A stretch of 64,000 bases of DNA from Chitinophagales bacterium (GTDB lineage Bacteria; Bacteroidota; Bacteroidia; Chitinophagales; Saprospiraceae): contig JAFLBP010000013.1 of assembly GCA_017303875.1 (NCBI GenBank), positions 104,155 through 168,154 of the forward strand, in the 5' to 3' direction. A program made the position numbers and the translations under genes. How positions within the stretch are numbered: the first letter of the stretch is position 1; each line of letters opens with the position of its first letter. Below are positions 25,987 to 34,778 of the stretch, piece by piece. The notes beneath the pieces are model-generated. The model saw nothing but the letters and a program-made list of their open reading frames with translations. It searched no databases and was not told where the DNA came from.

Positions 25987-27600
25987 TTAAAGCTTGGTCA
26001 CCGTCACTTCCACCCTTCTGTTTTGAGCGCGCAGGGCGTCGCTGCTGTTGTCGTTGAGGGGAAATTGCGGCCCCATGCCTTTGGCTTCGATACGTTCGGG
26101 GCCGACACCTTTTTCCAGTAAAAAACTGCGAATGGCATTGGCGCGGGCTTCCGAGAGGGCCTGCAAATCTTCGGGGCGGCCGACATTGTCGGTATGGCCT
26201 TCAATTTTCACGTGCAGGCCGGGTGTTTCGAGCAGCATATTGGCGAGTCGCTCCAGCTCGCCGAAGGAGCGCTCCAGAATGAGGGCTTTGGATTGCTGGA
26301 AAAAAATGGGTTGCAGCTCAATTTTTGCATTAATTTCCAAGGGATCGAGCAGGAGTTCCACATATTGTTCGCGGAAGTAGTAATAGTCGCGGCGATAGAG
26401 CACGTCGAGGGGTTCGCCGGCATAGCCGCTTTTTTCAGCGACTAAGTTAAAGGCAACGCCTTTGGGGATTTTCAGGGAAAATGCGCCATCGGAAGTGGTC
26501 AGTACATTAATGGTACTGCCTTTGGCACCGTAGCGCACGCGCGCGCCGGGCAGGATTTCGCGGGTACGGCGATTGAGCACGCGGCCGCGCACTTCCAACT
26601 CAGTGGGTTGCGGCGGCGCAATGCGCACGCGGTAGATGTTGCTGTTGCCCTCGCGCCGTGAGCAAAAGTAGAGATAGCCCGTGGTCATGTTGAAATAGGG
26701 CTGGCTTTCATCCGATTTGGAGTTGATGGGTTCGGTGAGGCGCTGGGGTTCGCTCCAGTTGGTCCAGGTGGAGTCGAGGCGCTTTGACATAAAAATATCA
26801 TTGCCGCCGCTGCTTTCACCCCGATTGGAGGAAAAAAACAGGGTTTGGTGGTCTTCCGAAAGAAAAGGCGTGGTTTCGCGGCGCGGCGAATTGATTTGTC
26901 GGCCGAGGTGCAGGGGTTTGCTCCAGCGGCGGCGGCCCTCGCGGAAACAGGCGTAGAGATCCATATCGCGGGAATCAAAACGCACAGCCGAGAGGATGAT
27001 TACCTCACCGTCGAAGCTCATGGTCAGGCTGACGTCTGAAGTGATGGTGTAATAATCTTCGATGAGGATGGAATCGGGGAAGGCCCAGCCCGCGCTGTCC
27101 TGCCGGATGAGGGAGAACCCCTTGTTCATGTCGCCTTTGGGCGAAAACTGATTGATGATGATAAAGGCGTTGGGGTCGGGGGTGATGCTGACCATGCTGT
27201 TGGGCAGGGCGTTGTTGAGCGGAGGGCCGGGGTGTTGGGTGCTGTAAAAAGCGGCCGTATCGCCCAGGGCCATCCAGACGTCCTGATTGAATGGGGAAGC
27301 TGCAGGATTGACCACGCGGTAACCGGCAATTTCGGAATAGACCTCCGCCAGGAACTTATTGAACTCGACGGGTTTGAGTTTTTTCGCCCAATCGACCGTA
27401 TCGAGGATGAGGGTTTGGTTGAATTCCGGATAGGCGACGCGGGTGAAGTACAGCGTCTGGCCGTCGCGGCTGGGCACCGGGGTGATTTCATCATAGGTGG
27501 AGTTGATGAAATCGGGGAGTTTTTCCACTTTAAAGTCCTGAGCAGTGGCATGGAGGGCGTAAAAACATATTCCCAAAAGGATGAACAGGAGGTGTTTCAT
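25987..27600 (-). CDS. Outer-membrane-associated protein: PD40 beta-propeller, carboxypeptidase-regulatory-like domain and OmpA domain
   Basis: The 537-residue protein has a signal peptide ending ALHATAQ, then a WD40-like PD40 propeller (about 20-330; TLYFTRVAYPE, TLFFSSNRGESSGGNDIFMS, YLYFCSRREGNSNIYRV), a carboxypeptidase regulatory-like beta domain (about 340-410) and a C-terminal OmpA peptidoglycan-binding domain (IEGHTDNVGRPEDL, LSEARANAIRSFL, NRRVEV). This layout is close to PorE of the T9SS but lacks its N-terminal TPR, so a T9SS role is possible and unproven. ATG at 27600 is chosen because of the signal peptide and the promoter 15 nt upstream. Confidence 0.85.
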   Translation of the reverse strand: MKHLLFILLGICFYALHATAQDFKVEKLPDFINSTYDEITPVPSRDGQTLYFTRVAYPEFNQTLILDTVDWAKKLKPVEFNKFLAEVYSEIAGYRVVNPAASPFNQDVWMALGDTAAFYSTQHPGPPLNNALPNSMVSITPDPNAFIIINQFSPKGDMNKGFSLIRQDSAGWAFPDSILIEDYYTITSDVSLTMSFDGEVIILSAVRFDSRDMDLYACFREGRRRWSKPLHLGRQINSPRRETTPFLSEDHQTLFFSSNRGESSGGNDIFMSKRLDSTWTNWSEPQRLTEPINSKSDESQPYFNMTTGYLYFCSRREGNSNIYRVRIAPPQPTELEVRGRVLNRRTREILPGARVRYGAKGSTINVLTTSDGAFSLKIPKGVAFNLVAEKSGYAGEPLDVLYRRDYYYFREQYVELLLDPLEINAKIELQPIFFQQSKALILERSFGELERLANMLLETPGLHVKIEGHTDNVGRPEDLQALSEARANAIRSFLLEKGVGPERIEAKGMGPQFPLNDNSSDALRAQNRRVEVTVTKL

Positions 27601-27614
27601 GAGATATATTTTTA

Positions 27615-27622
27615 CAAAGATA
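27615..27622 (-). promoter_or_regulatory. Promoter -7 element for the OmpA-like gene
   Basis: The minus strand reads TATCTTTG (exact match), 15 nt upstream of the ATG. The surrounding 60 bp is nearly identical to the region upstream of the next gene (28380-28440), evidence of duplication. Confidence 0.6.
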
Positions 27623-27671
27623 ATGGTCTGATTACAAAAGCACATGCGTCGGATAAGGAAACGACCGCTTT

Positions 27672-27734
27672 AAAACACATAGGCACATAGAAATCATAGT
27701 TTTTTTCTATGTGCCCTATGTGCCTATGTGTTTT
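27672..27734. terminator. 19-bp perfect inverted repeat after the first duplicated lipoprotein gene
   Basis: AAAACACATAGGCACATAG (27672-27690) is the exact reverse complement of 27716-27734, with a T-rich loop. It lies just downstream of the lipoprotein gene ending at 27747 and upstream of the OmpA-like promoter. A near copy follows at 28452-28513. Confidence 0.75.
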
Positions 27735-27746
27735 AAAAATACAACC

Positions 27747-28379
27747 CTAAAACACCACTTTAACTACGGTGGTGTCGTTGCGGGGGCAGAAAACGGGGGT
27801 GCGGTTACTGCCTTCTTTTAAGCTTTTGATTCTCTCATCGTTCCAGAGCACTTCCAGATCATAACCGCCAGGCACTTTTTGTGTGCCAATATACCGGCTG
27901 CTATGCGCCGGGATTTCATAAGGCCCCTGACCACCCGGAAAGCGATCTCCTAAGCCTTGATATACGACGCCCGTTATCAAAGCATAACACATTATCGTGG
28001 TGTCTCTGCTATTTTCTACTTCCAGCCCAAGCCATGCGTCTAATGGGTCGAGGATGATGTCAAGCTTTTCGCAGTTATTTGTCTCCGGGAGCTTTTGAAA
28101 CTTGATAAACCCCTCTTTTTCTGCCAAAAAGTTACGGGTATCGTATCTCTTTACTTCACAGGAAACCAGATAGGCACCGCTGGAGTCAGTAGTCATTTCA
28201 TCTGATGCGGATAATTCGGACTCTCCGGGGCCTGTAGATATACCAAAAACAAGTCTTACCCGTGCCCCGGCCACAGGCCTTCCGTCTGCACTGCTGAGTA
28301 CCTGACCGGAGTATTCTGTATGTTTTTTACAAGCGCTCAGGGCGAGCAGCAGGAGCGTTAAAGCGAGGAGGTGTTTCAT
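27747..28379 (-). CDS. Lipoprotein with carboxypeptidase-regulatory-like fold, tandem paralogue A
   Basis: The 210-residue lipoprotein has the signal MKHLLALTLLLLALSAC. The mature part opens with SGQVLSSADGRPVAGARVRL, the beta-sandwich start of carboxypeptidase-regulatory-like/CNA-B-like domains, and ends PVFCPRNDTTVVKVVF. It is clearly a duplicate of the gene at 28526-29161: long identical blocks (LDPLDAWLGLEVEN, GGQGPYEIPAHSSRYIGTQK) separated by divergent ones. Function unknown; probably an envelope protein. ATG at 28379 is chosen from the signal peptide and the upstream TATCTTTG. Confidence 0.75.
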   Translation of the reverse strand: MKHLLALTLLLLALSACKKHTEYSGQVLSSADGRPVAGARVRLVFGISTGPGESELSASDEMTTDSSGAYLVSCEVKRYDTRNFLAEKEGFIKFQKLPETNNCEKLDIILDPLDAWLGLEVENSRDTTIMCYALITGVVYQGLGDRFPGGQGPYEIPAHSSRYIGTQKVPGGYDLEVLWNDERIKSLKEGSNRTPVFCPRNDTTVVKVVF

Positions 28380-28393
28380 GAGATATATTTTTA

Positions 28394-28401
28394 CAAAGAT
28401 A
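28394..28401 (-). promoter_or_regulatory. Promoter -7 element for paralogue A
   Basis: The minus strand reads TATCTTTG, 15 nt upstream of the ATG, within the segment duplicated from the OmpA-like gene's upstream region (or vice versa). Confidence 0.6.
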
Positions 28402-28451
28402 ACGGTCTGATTACAAAAGCACATACGCCGGATATGGAAACGACCACTTTG

Positions 28452-28513
28452 AAACACATAGGCACATAGGAATCATAGTTTTTTTCTATGTGCCCTGTGT
28501 GCCTATGTGTTTT
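28452..28513. terminator. Second copy of the inverted repeat, after paralogue B
   Basis: AAACACATAGGCACA- (from 28452) pairs with TGTGCCTATGTGTTT (to 28513), one mismatch different from the copy at 27672-27734. It sits downstream of paralogue B at the equivalent place, so gene and hairpin were duplicated together. Confidence 0.7.
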
Positions 28514-28525
28514 AAAGATACAACC

Positions 28526-29161
28526 CTAAAACACTACCTTCACCACGGTGGTGTCGTTGCGGGGGCAGAAAACGGGGGTGCGATTACTGCCTTCTTTCAA
28601 GCTTTTGATTCTCTCATCGTTCCAGAGCACTTCCAGATCATAACCACCAGGCACTTTTTGAGTACCGATATACCGGCTGCTATGCGCCGGGATTTCATAA
28701 GGCCCCTGACCACCCGGAAAAACATTTCCTAAACCATTATATACTTGTCCGGTAATACCGGCATAACACATTACCGCACTATCCCTGGTATTTTCTACTT
28801 CCAGCCCAAGCCAGGCGTCTAATGGGTCGAGGATGATGTCAATTTGTTCACAGTCACCGGGGTTAACAAATTTTGAAAACTGCAAGAAGTTATTGTCTTT
28901 CTTTACTATTAAAGCACCACCATCATATTTTTTAACCTCACAAGAGACGAAATACTTACCTGTTTCATCGGTAGTCATTTCATCCTCGGCGGAGATTTTA
29001 GTTTGCCCGCCGCCAGCTCCATAATTGAATAACAAGCGTACCTGTGTCCCGGCTACCGGTTTCCCGTCTGCACTGCTAAGCACCTGACCGGAAAATTCTG
29101 TATGTTTTTTACAAGCGCTCAGGGCGAGCAGCAGGAGGGATAAAGCTATGAGGTGTTTCAT
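28526..29161 (-). CDS. Lipoprotein with carboxypeptidase-regulatory-like fold, tandem paralogue B
   Basis: The 211-residue lipoprotein (MKHLIALSLLLLALSAC) has the same layout as paralogue A and differs mainly in the middle (LLFNYGAGGGQTKISAEDEM; DGGALIVKKDNNFLQFSKF). The last 35 residues are identical to paralogue A, suggesting recent duplication or gene conversion. It starts four bases after the lipocalin-like gene upstream, so it is transcribed from further up. Function unknown. Confidence 0.75.
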   Translation of the reverse strand: MKHLIALSLLLLALSACKKHTEFSGQVLSSADGKPVAGTQVRLLFNYGAGGGQTKISAEDEMTTDETGKYFVSCEVKKYDGGALIVKKDNNFLQFSKFVNPGDCEQIDIILDPLDAWLGLEVENTRDSAVMCYAGITGQVYNGLGNVFPGGQGPYEIPAHSSRYIGTQKVPGGYDLEVLWNDERIKSLKEGSNRTPVFCPRNDTTVVKVVF

Positions 29162-29165
29162 GGTA

Positions 29166-29615
29166 CTAACGGGTAAAAATGATGCGATGGGTGAACACAT
29201 TAGGGGCTGAAGGATCAACCTCCAATACGGAAAGCTGATTTTGCTCTAATTTTTCTATTTTGTACTTTGCTTCGTCAGCAGCGTATTCCAATACCAGAAT
29301 TTGATTGTTACTTTCTAATCGCCAGCCAAGGGAGTATTGCTCATTGGGGTCGTCGTCGGGGTTGCACAATGCCGTCCCTGCGCCGACCGTAACCTTCATA
29401 TCGGCAGTAAAAAGCCAAGGGTTATCCTCTTCGCAATCGCGGGAAAATTCCTCAAAAATGCCATCAAGGTCAGAATCGTCAAAATCTTTGACGGAAGTCC
29501 AGGCGCCGGCAGTAAGCAGTTCCTGTGGCGTTGGGGTTGGCGGCTCAGGGTCGTTGGCGGCACAACTGACGAACAGGAGCAGGGACAGCAGGGTAAAAAG
29601 ATGGATGAGTTTCAT
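29166..29615 (-). CDS. Lipocalin-like lipoprotein
   Basis: The 149-residue lipoprotein has a signal MKLIHLFTLLSLLLFVSC, a Pro-rich linker (PEPPTPTPQEL), then LLTAGAWTSVKDFDDSDLDG, SLGWRLESNNQILVLEY and a C-terminal VFTHRIIFTR. 'L.G.W' followed by strand-rich repeats is the pattern of the small lipocalin-like domains common in Bacteroidota. The Cys pair near RDCEEDN and ALCNPDD may form a disulfide. It is the first gene of a unit with paralogue B (4-bp gap). Function unknown. Confidence 0.7.
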   Translation of the reverse strand: MKLIHLFTLLSLLLFVSCAANDPEPPTPTPQELLTAGAWTSVKDFDDSDLDGIFEEFSRDCEEDNPWLFTADMKVTVGAGTALCNPDDDPNEQYSLGWRLESNNQILVLEYAADEAKYKIEKLEQNQLSVLEVDPSAPNVFTHRIIFTR

Positions 29616-29644
29616 GATAATTTTTTTTTAAAACTAAACAACGA

Positions 29645-29672
29645 GGGCCCGACAAAAAACATGTCAGGCCCC
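29645..29672 (-). terminator. Hairpin downstream of bamA
   Basis: GGGCCCGACA pairs with TGTCAGGCCC with one mismatch around a 7-8-nt loop, 40 bp past the bamA stop on the minus strand. The following minus-strand sequence is T-rich but interrupted, so termination is probable rather than certain. Confidence 0.55.
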
Positions 29673-29713
29673 CGCAAGTATTTCTCTGTTATTTTATCAC
29701 CCGTCTGTTCCCC

Positions 29714-32287
29714 TTAATCCGGCTCAAAGCCCAAAATGATATTGAACTCTGCGTAGTTGGTCAGCTTTTTGGTGCCGGCCAGCTCGGGTTTGTCGAAACC
29801 GAAGCCATAGTCGAAACCGAGGGTACCGAACATGGGCAGGAACACGCGCATACCCAGACCAGCGGAGCGGCGCATGTCGAAGGGATTGAAATCCTGCACG
29901 CGGCCCCAGGCGTTGCCGCCCTGCGCAAAGGCCAGCACGAAAATAGTGCTTTGCGGGTTGAGCGAAATGGGGTAACGAAGTTCTACGGTAAATTTATCGA
30001 ACACGGCCGCGCCACCGGGGAAGCGGTTGGTGATGTAGCTTTCATCGTAACCACGCATACTGATGATTTCGCGGGCATTGACGCCAAAGAACTGGTTGTT
30101 CAGGCCGTTACCGCCGAGGTTGTAACGTTCGAAGGGCGTAAGCGGCGTCTTTTTGCTCCAGCGGGAGAGAATACCGATTTTTGCCTGTGCCTTGAGCGTA
30201 AGTTTGCCCACCACCTGGGTATACCATTCGGAGTCGAAACGATATTTCACGTATTCCACCCAGCGGTAGACTTTTTGCAAGTCGCTGGAATTGTAAAAAT
30301 CGGCCGATTTAAACAGCGAATACGGTGGCGTGAGCGATACTTTGAGCGAGAACAAGGAACCACTGCGCGGGAAAATAGGATCATTGATGGTATTGCGCGC
30401 AAGGTTGAGGGTAAGGTTGAAGTTATTGAACGTACCCTGACGGATTACGCGCCCTTTATCGTCGATAAACTGTCCGAAATTATTGACATTGAGGGTTTGA
30501 AGATCCAGGTCGGCGCGGAAGATAAAGTTATCATCGGGCACTTTCAGGCGGGTACCGAAACCGACGGTGCCCTGCGTGATTTGCAGGCTGCCGTAGGTAT
30601 CGGAGCCGGGAAATCCGGTTGCAAAGCGGTTATAAACCCCTGCTACGGTAAGCGAGTTGGGCTTTTTGCCACCCAGCCACGGTTCTGTAAAGGAAATATT
30701 ATAAGACTGGTAGCGGTCGCCGGCCGTCTGGCCGCGGAGGCTGAAGCGCTGGCCGTCGCCTTGTGGTAGCGGGTTCCAGGCTTCGCGGTTTTTGATGTTG
30801 CGGAGGGAGAAGTTATTGAAGGTTACCCCGAGCGTACCGATTACGCCGCCCTGGCTGAAGGCGGTGGCGGGCTGGTAACCGGCCGAAAGTTCGAGCTGGT
30901 CGGAAGGTTTTTCTTCAAGCGTATACTCAATGTCCACGGTGCCGCGCTCCGGATTAACGGGCGTATTGATGTCCATGGTTTCCTGGTTAAAATAACCGAG
31001 GTTGGCAATCTGGCGCTGCGAGCGAATGATGTCGGAGCGGCTGAATTTATCGCCCGGGCGGGTGAACAGCTCGCGGCGTACCACGTGCTCATGCGTGCGG
31101 TCGTTGCCTTTAATCACCACGCGATCGATGGTTGCCAGCGGGCCTTCATAGATACGCAGTTCGAGGTCGATGGAGTCGTTGTCGATCGCGGCCTCTACCG
31201 GATCGACGCGGAAGAACAGGTAGCCGTTGTCGAGGTAAAGGGAGGAAATATCGCGGCCGTCCTGACTAAATTGCAGGCGATTCTGAAGCAATTCCTGGTT
31301 GTAAACATCGCCGCGTTTAATACCCAGCACCTGATCCAGGAATTTGGTTTCGTAAATGGTATTTCCTTTCCAGGCGATGTTGCGGAAGAAGTAGCGACTG
31401 CCTTCGTTGATGTCGACGCGGATCATCACCAGTCCTTTTTCTTTTTTGCCTTTGCCGAACAGCCGGCCTTTTGATTTATCCTGGCGCCAAACGGTATCTT
31501 TAACGACGCGGGCATCGCGGAAGCCGAGGGTATTGTAGTAGGCTTCCAGCTTTTCGAGGTCGCCTTTAAACTCGCTGCGTACGAATTTGGATTTTTTGAA
31601 AAGGCGGCGTTTGCGCACCGTTTCTTTCATTTTTTTGCGCAGCACCCGGTCTTTGGTGTTGTTGTTACCTACGAACTGAATGTCTTTAATTTTCACCCGT
31701 TTGTTGCGGTTGACATCAAATTCGAGGCGGGTTGCGTTGACGCCGCGTTCGTCGGGAAACTGTCGGATTTCCACTTTACTGTCTAAGTATCCCTTGTCGA
31801 TATAATGCTGTTCCATTGCATTTTCGAGGGCTACTTTGGTATTTTCCGTTAGAATTGCGCCTTTTTGCAGGTATTTATTGATAATACCGTTGAGGTCTTC
31901 GTGTTGATTTTTTTTGACGCCGACAAAGGTATGGCGGGTATAGCGCGGCAGTTCTTTCACCACAATTTCGAGGAAAATCAAATCGCCTTGTGTACGTTCC
32001 CGATTGATTTGCACATCAGTGAAGAGCTTGAGGTTCCACAGGGCATTCATGGCCTTGGGAATATTGGGGCCGGGCACGCGGATTTTGTCGCCGACGCGGA
32101 AGCCGGCGATTGCGATCAGGGTATTGGCGTCGGCATATTGAGCGCCTACGATCCGGACACCGCCGATTTCATATTCTTTGGGTTGGTCGTAGGGCACGAC
32201 CTCGGTGGTGACGGGCGGGGTGAGTTGCGCGAAAAGGCCGGAAAGGGCGGCCAGCCAGATACAGCAAGTAAGCAGTATATGTTTCAT
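29714..32287 (-). CDS. bamA: BamA, outer-membrane protein assembly factor
   Basis: The 857-residue protein has a signal peptide (LLTCCIWLAALSGLFAQ), an N-terminal region of about 430 residues with successive POTRA domains (e.g. VVKELPRYTRHTFVGVKKNQ; KIKDIQFVGNNNTKDRVLRK; VVIKGNDRTHEHVVRRELFT) and a C-terminal 16-stranded barrel (LELSAGYQPATAFSQGGVIG ... FGFDKPELAG). BamA inserts beta-barrel proteins into the outer membrane. Several POTRA linkers contain lysine-rich insertions (RKRRLFKKSKF), as in other Bacteroidota. ATG at 32287 gives the signal peptide. It follows the SurA-like gene by 64 bp, giving an outer-membrane biogenesis operon. Confidence 0.95.
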   Translation of the reverse strand: MKHILLTCCIWLAALSGLFAQLTPPVTTEVVPYDQPKEYEIGGVRIVGAQYADANTLIAIAGFRVGDKIRVPGPNIPKAMNALWNLKLFTDVQINRERTQGDLIFLEIVVKELPRYTRHTFVGVKKNQHEDLNGIINKYLQKGAILTENTKVALENAMEQHYIDKGYLDSKVEIRQFPDERGVNATRLEFDVNRNKRVKIKDIQFVGNNNTKDRVLRKKMKETVRKRRLFKKSKFVRSEFKGDLEKLEAYYNTLGFRDARVVKDTVWRQDKSKGRLFGKGKKEKGLVMIRVDINEGSRYFFRNIAWKGNTIYETKFLDQVLGIKRGDVYNQELLQNRLQFSQDGRDISSLYLDNGYLFFRVDPVEAAIDNDSIDLELRIYEGPLATIDRVVIKGNDRTHEHVVRRELFTRPGDKFSRSDIIRSQRQIANLGYFNQETMDINTPVNPERGTVDIEYTLEEKPSDQLELSAGYQPATAFSQGGVIGTLGVTFNNFSLRNIKNREAWNPLPQGDGQRFSLRGQTAGDRYQSYNISFTEPWLGGKKPNSLTVAGVYNRFATGFPGSDTYGSLQITQGTVGFGTRLKVPDDNFIFRADLDLQTLNVNNFGQFIDDKGRVIRQGTFNNFNLTLNLARNTINDPIFPRSGSLFSLKVSLTPPYSLFKSADFYNSSDLQKVYRWVEYVKYRFDSEWYTQVVGKLTLKAQAKIGILSRWSKKTPLTPFERYNLGGNGLNNQFFGVNAREIISMRGYDESYITNRFPGGAAVFDKFTVELRYPISLNPQSTIFVLAFAQGGNAWGRVQDFNPFDMRRSAGLGMRVFLPMFGTLGFDYGFGFDKPELAGTKKLTNYAEFNIILGFEPD

Positions 32288-32351
32288 AAATGTGTTTGAC
32301 GAAAGAAAGATGACGGTAAAAAACGAAGGGTTGGCGCTCATAGTTTGGCGG

Positions 32352-33848
32352 CTATTTGCCTTTGGTATTTTGCCCGGAGGCCGTCAGCATTTCCTGAATA
32401 TTCGGACAGGTCTGGAACATCTGGTGCACCGACATATAGGTAGTTGCCAATTTTTCAAGCACCCATTTTTCGGTGTAGGTTGATTTTTTTTGTTCGAGCG
32501 CTGCCGTTTGAATTTTACCATAATCCTGTTTGAGGTCGGCTTGGTGGGGTTTGGTACGGCTTTGCAGTTGCAGGATTTTGAACAGGCGCGAGCCGTCGTT
32601 GGATTTAAACGACAGGGGTGCAGACACCTGACCGACTTTAAGTGTATCGACGGCGAAGAAGTCGCCCGGATCGAGGTCAGTAATTTCAAAGAAGGTATTT
32701 CCGCTGCGCGGGTTGGCCACGCGGCCGTCGTTGTGGAAACTTTGCTGATTTTTATCGCCAAAGCGTTTTACAGCTTCGGTAAACGTCATTTCATTGTTGC
32801 GGATAGAGAGGCGCACGGAATCGAGTTTGGCTTGTGCGCGTTCGAGGTCATCGTCGGTAATTTCCGGTTTGATGAGGATGTGGCGGGTATGGATGAGGTT
32901 ACCGCGGCGTTCGAGGAGCTGAATGATGTGAAAGCCAAATTCCGATTCCACGACATCGCTGAGCTGGTCTTTTTCGAGGTTATAGGCGGCGGCTTCAAAT
33001 TCGGGCACGAAGGTGCCGCGTTTTTGCCAGCCCAGATCGCCGCCTTGTTCGCCGGAGCCGGGGTCGTCGCTGAAACGTTTGGCCAATTCGGCAAAATCGG
33101 CGCCTTCTTTAATGCGTTTGAGCAATTCCGAGGTACGGTCGAGGGCTTTTTGGCGCTCTACGGCATTTACTTTGGGTTTGTAAACGATTTCACGGATTTC
33201 CACCTCTGAGTTGAAATACGGCAATGAGTCGGCGGGAATCGTGAGGAAAAACTGCTTCACTTCTGCCGGCGTGACGGTGGCTTTGGACGTGATTTGGCCC
33301 TGCATCCGTTCGGCCAGCATCTGGTTGCGCATATCGAAGCGGGTTGTTTCCCTGATCTGGTCGATGGTCTGGCCGTAGTATTCTTCGAGGGCTTTCTGAT
33401 CCTGGTTGAAGTAGGTCAGCAGGCGGTCGACACGGGCGCCGATCTGGGTTTCGACTTCATCGTCTTTCACTTCAACGGAGTCGATTTTAGCCTGATTGAC
33501 CAATAATTTCTGGATAATCAGGTTCTGCACGATTTCGCAGCGTGCTTCATCGGGGATTTTACCGCCTTGCTGTTGTTTCAGGTAGGAGAATTGCTGTTCG
33601 ACATCGCTGAGGAGGATGACTTCACCACCGACCGTGGCCACTACCCCATCGATGATTGCTTTTTCCTGTGCGGAAAGGCGGAAGGCGAGCAGGAAAAATG
33701 CGCCAAGCAGCAATGCGGAATACGGAATTCCCCTTCCCTTCAGGGAGGGCCTGGGTGGGTTGCGGAATGCGGAATATTTCAAGTTGTGTGCGTGTTTATA
33801 TGTTTGCGTGTTTTCGGCGACTGGACGCTTATTGTAGAATTTTGACAT
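32352..33848 (-). CDS. SurA-like periplasmic chaperone / parvulin peptidyl-prolyl isomerase
   Basis: The protein (up to 498 residues) contains SurA-type chaperone segments (VEQQFSYLKQQQGGKIPDEA; IVQNLIIQKLLVNQAKID) and two parvulin regions: REIVYKPKVNAVERQKALDR with GGDLGWQKRGTFVPEFE, and HTRHILIKPEITDDDLERAQ. It ferries unfolded barrel proteins to BamA. The hydrophobic signal (ALLLGAFFLLAFRLSAQ) lies unusually far in, about 45 residues from the ATG at 33848, because the codons for RNPPRPSLKGRGIP come from an intergenic-type repeat. A TTG just before the hydrophobic run is an alternative start. The 5' end overlaps the upstream gene by 20 bp. Confidence 0.85.
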   Translation of the reverse strand: MSKFYNKRPVAENTQTYKHAHNLKYSAFRNPPRPSLKGRGIPYSALLLGAFFLLAFRLSAQEKAIIDGVVATVGGEVILLSDVEQQFSYLKQQQGGKIPDEARCEIVQNLIIQKLLVNQAKIDSVEVKDDEVETQIGARVDRLLTYFNQDQKALEEYYGQTIDQIRETTRFDMRNQMLAERMQGQITSKATVTPAEVKQFFLTIPADSLPYFNSEVEIREIVYKPKVNAVERQKALDRTSELLKRIKEGADFAELAKRFSDDPGSGEQGGDLGWQKRGTFVPEFEAAAYNLEKDQLSDVVESEFGFHIIQLLERRGNLIHTRHILIKPEITDDDLERAQAKLDSVRLSIRNNEMTFTEAVKRFGDKNQQSFHNDGRVANPRSGNTFFEITDLDPGDFFAVDTLKVGQVSAPLSFKSNDGSRLFKILQLQSRTKPHQADLKQDYGKIQTAALEQKKSTYTEKWVLEKLATTYMSVHQMFQTCPNIQEMLTASGQNTKGK

Positions 33849-34683
33849 TTTCCCGGCGTAGTTCCTTTTGATACAATTCCTCTTTCCATTTCTGGAGGAG
33901 GTCTTGTTTGCGTTTGTGTAAAATGATTTTTTGCGCCAGTGGCTGTGCGTATTCGAAGGGTGCGGTGGTTTTACCGGACACCGATTCGAGCAGGCGGAAG
34001 TAGTAACGAAAATCATCGTCGCTCAGTACGCCTTCTTTGCGTGATCCGACGTTGTCGCTACTTAACGTTCCTTTGGGCAAAATCGCGGCGATCTCTTCCA
34101 ATTTATACCATTTTTCCTGATCAAGCAGCGACAGAACGCCCCATTGCTGGGCAAATTCGCGGAGTTTAGCCTGATCGGCGGCAGAGCGGCTGTACCAGAG
34201 TTTGTTCATTTCGCTCTGCGGGGCATCGCCGCGCAATTTAACGACGACGGCCTTCACGATGGTACTTTCGAGCTGGAACTGGTCTTTATTATCTTCATAA
34301 AATCGGCGCGATTCTTCTTCCGACACGGTGCTGTCGAGTTGTTCGCCGATGAGTTGTTCCTCAAAATTGAAGCGGATGAGACTGGCGCGGTAGTCGCGCA
34401 CGAGTTCGTCGATGTTCAGGTCTTTGGGGATATTGCGTTCGGCTTCGTTCATCAGGAGCTGGTCGTAGGCCCATCGCTGGATGTAGGCGCTGATGATGAG
34501 CGCGCTGTCTTCCGGCGTACTTTGTTCCGGCACGACGCCCTGCAATTCGGAGAGGTAGAGGGTTTTGTCGTATACCTGCGCCAGGGCCTTGTCGTCTTTT
34601 TTGGCGGCGTCATTGCCTCCGCAGGCGGCGGCGAGCAGCGCGCAGCAGAACAGGCCGACAGCGTATTTTAAGTTTGGTATCAT
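33829..34683 (-). CDS. PPIase/SurA-like lipoprotein of the BamA operon
   Basis: The 284-residue lipoprotein (signal ending ALLAAAC) has an N-terminal helical chaperone region (LYLSELQGVVPEQSTPEDSA; YIQRWAYDQLLMNEAERN) and a parvulin-like remainder (ESTIVKAVVVKLRGDAPQSE; RKEGVLSDDDFRYYFRLLES). Key parvulin residues are poorly conserved, so it is more likely a chaperone than an isomerase. It overlaps the SurA-like gene by 20 bp and has its own promoter element upstream. ATG at 34683 is chosen over 34704 because it starts the signal peptide properly. Confidence 0.8.
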   Translation of the reverse strand: MIPNLKYAVGLFCCALLAAACGGNDAAKKDDKALAQVYDKTLYLSELQGVVPEQSTPEDSALIISAYIQRWAYDQLLMNEAERNIPKDLNIDELVRDYRASLIRFNFEEQLIGEQLDSTVSEEESRRFYEDNKDQFQLESTIVKAVVVKLRGDAPQSEMNKLWYSRSAADQAKLREFAQQWGVLSLLDQEKWYKLEEIAAILPKGTLSSDNVGSRKEGVLSDDDFRYYFRLLESVSGKTTAPFEYAQPLAQKIILHKRKQDLLQKWKEELYQKELRRENVKILQ

Positions 34684-34718
34684 AGTGTCCAAAAGTTGCC
34701 CCATGTCTTAAAGCGGCG

Positions 34719-34726
34719 CAAAGGTA
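34719..34726 (-). promoter_or_regulatory. Promoter -7 element for the chaperone-bamA operon
   Basis: The minus strand reads TACCTTTG, an exact TAnnTTTG match, about 35 nt upstream of the lipoprotein ATG at 34683. Confidence 0.65.
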
Positions 34727-34748
34727 GTTCAATATCCGCGCATTGTCT

Positions 34749-34756
34749 TACTTTTG
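34749..34756 (+). promoter_or_regulatory. Promoter -7 element for the LolC/E-type permease
   Basis: TACTTTTG, one base off in spacing from TAnnTTTG, 22 nt upstream of the GTG start. Together with 34719-34726 it makes a compact divergent promoter pair only 22 bp apart. Confidence 0.6.
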
Positions 34757-34778
34757 CCGTTCAGATCGCATTTTCCAC

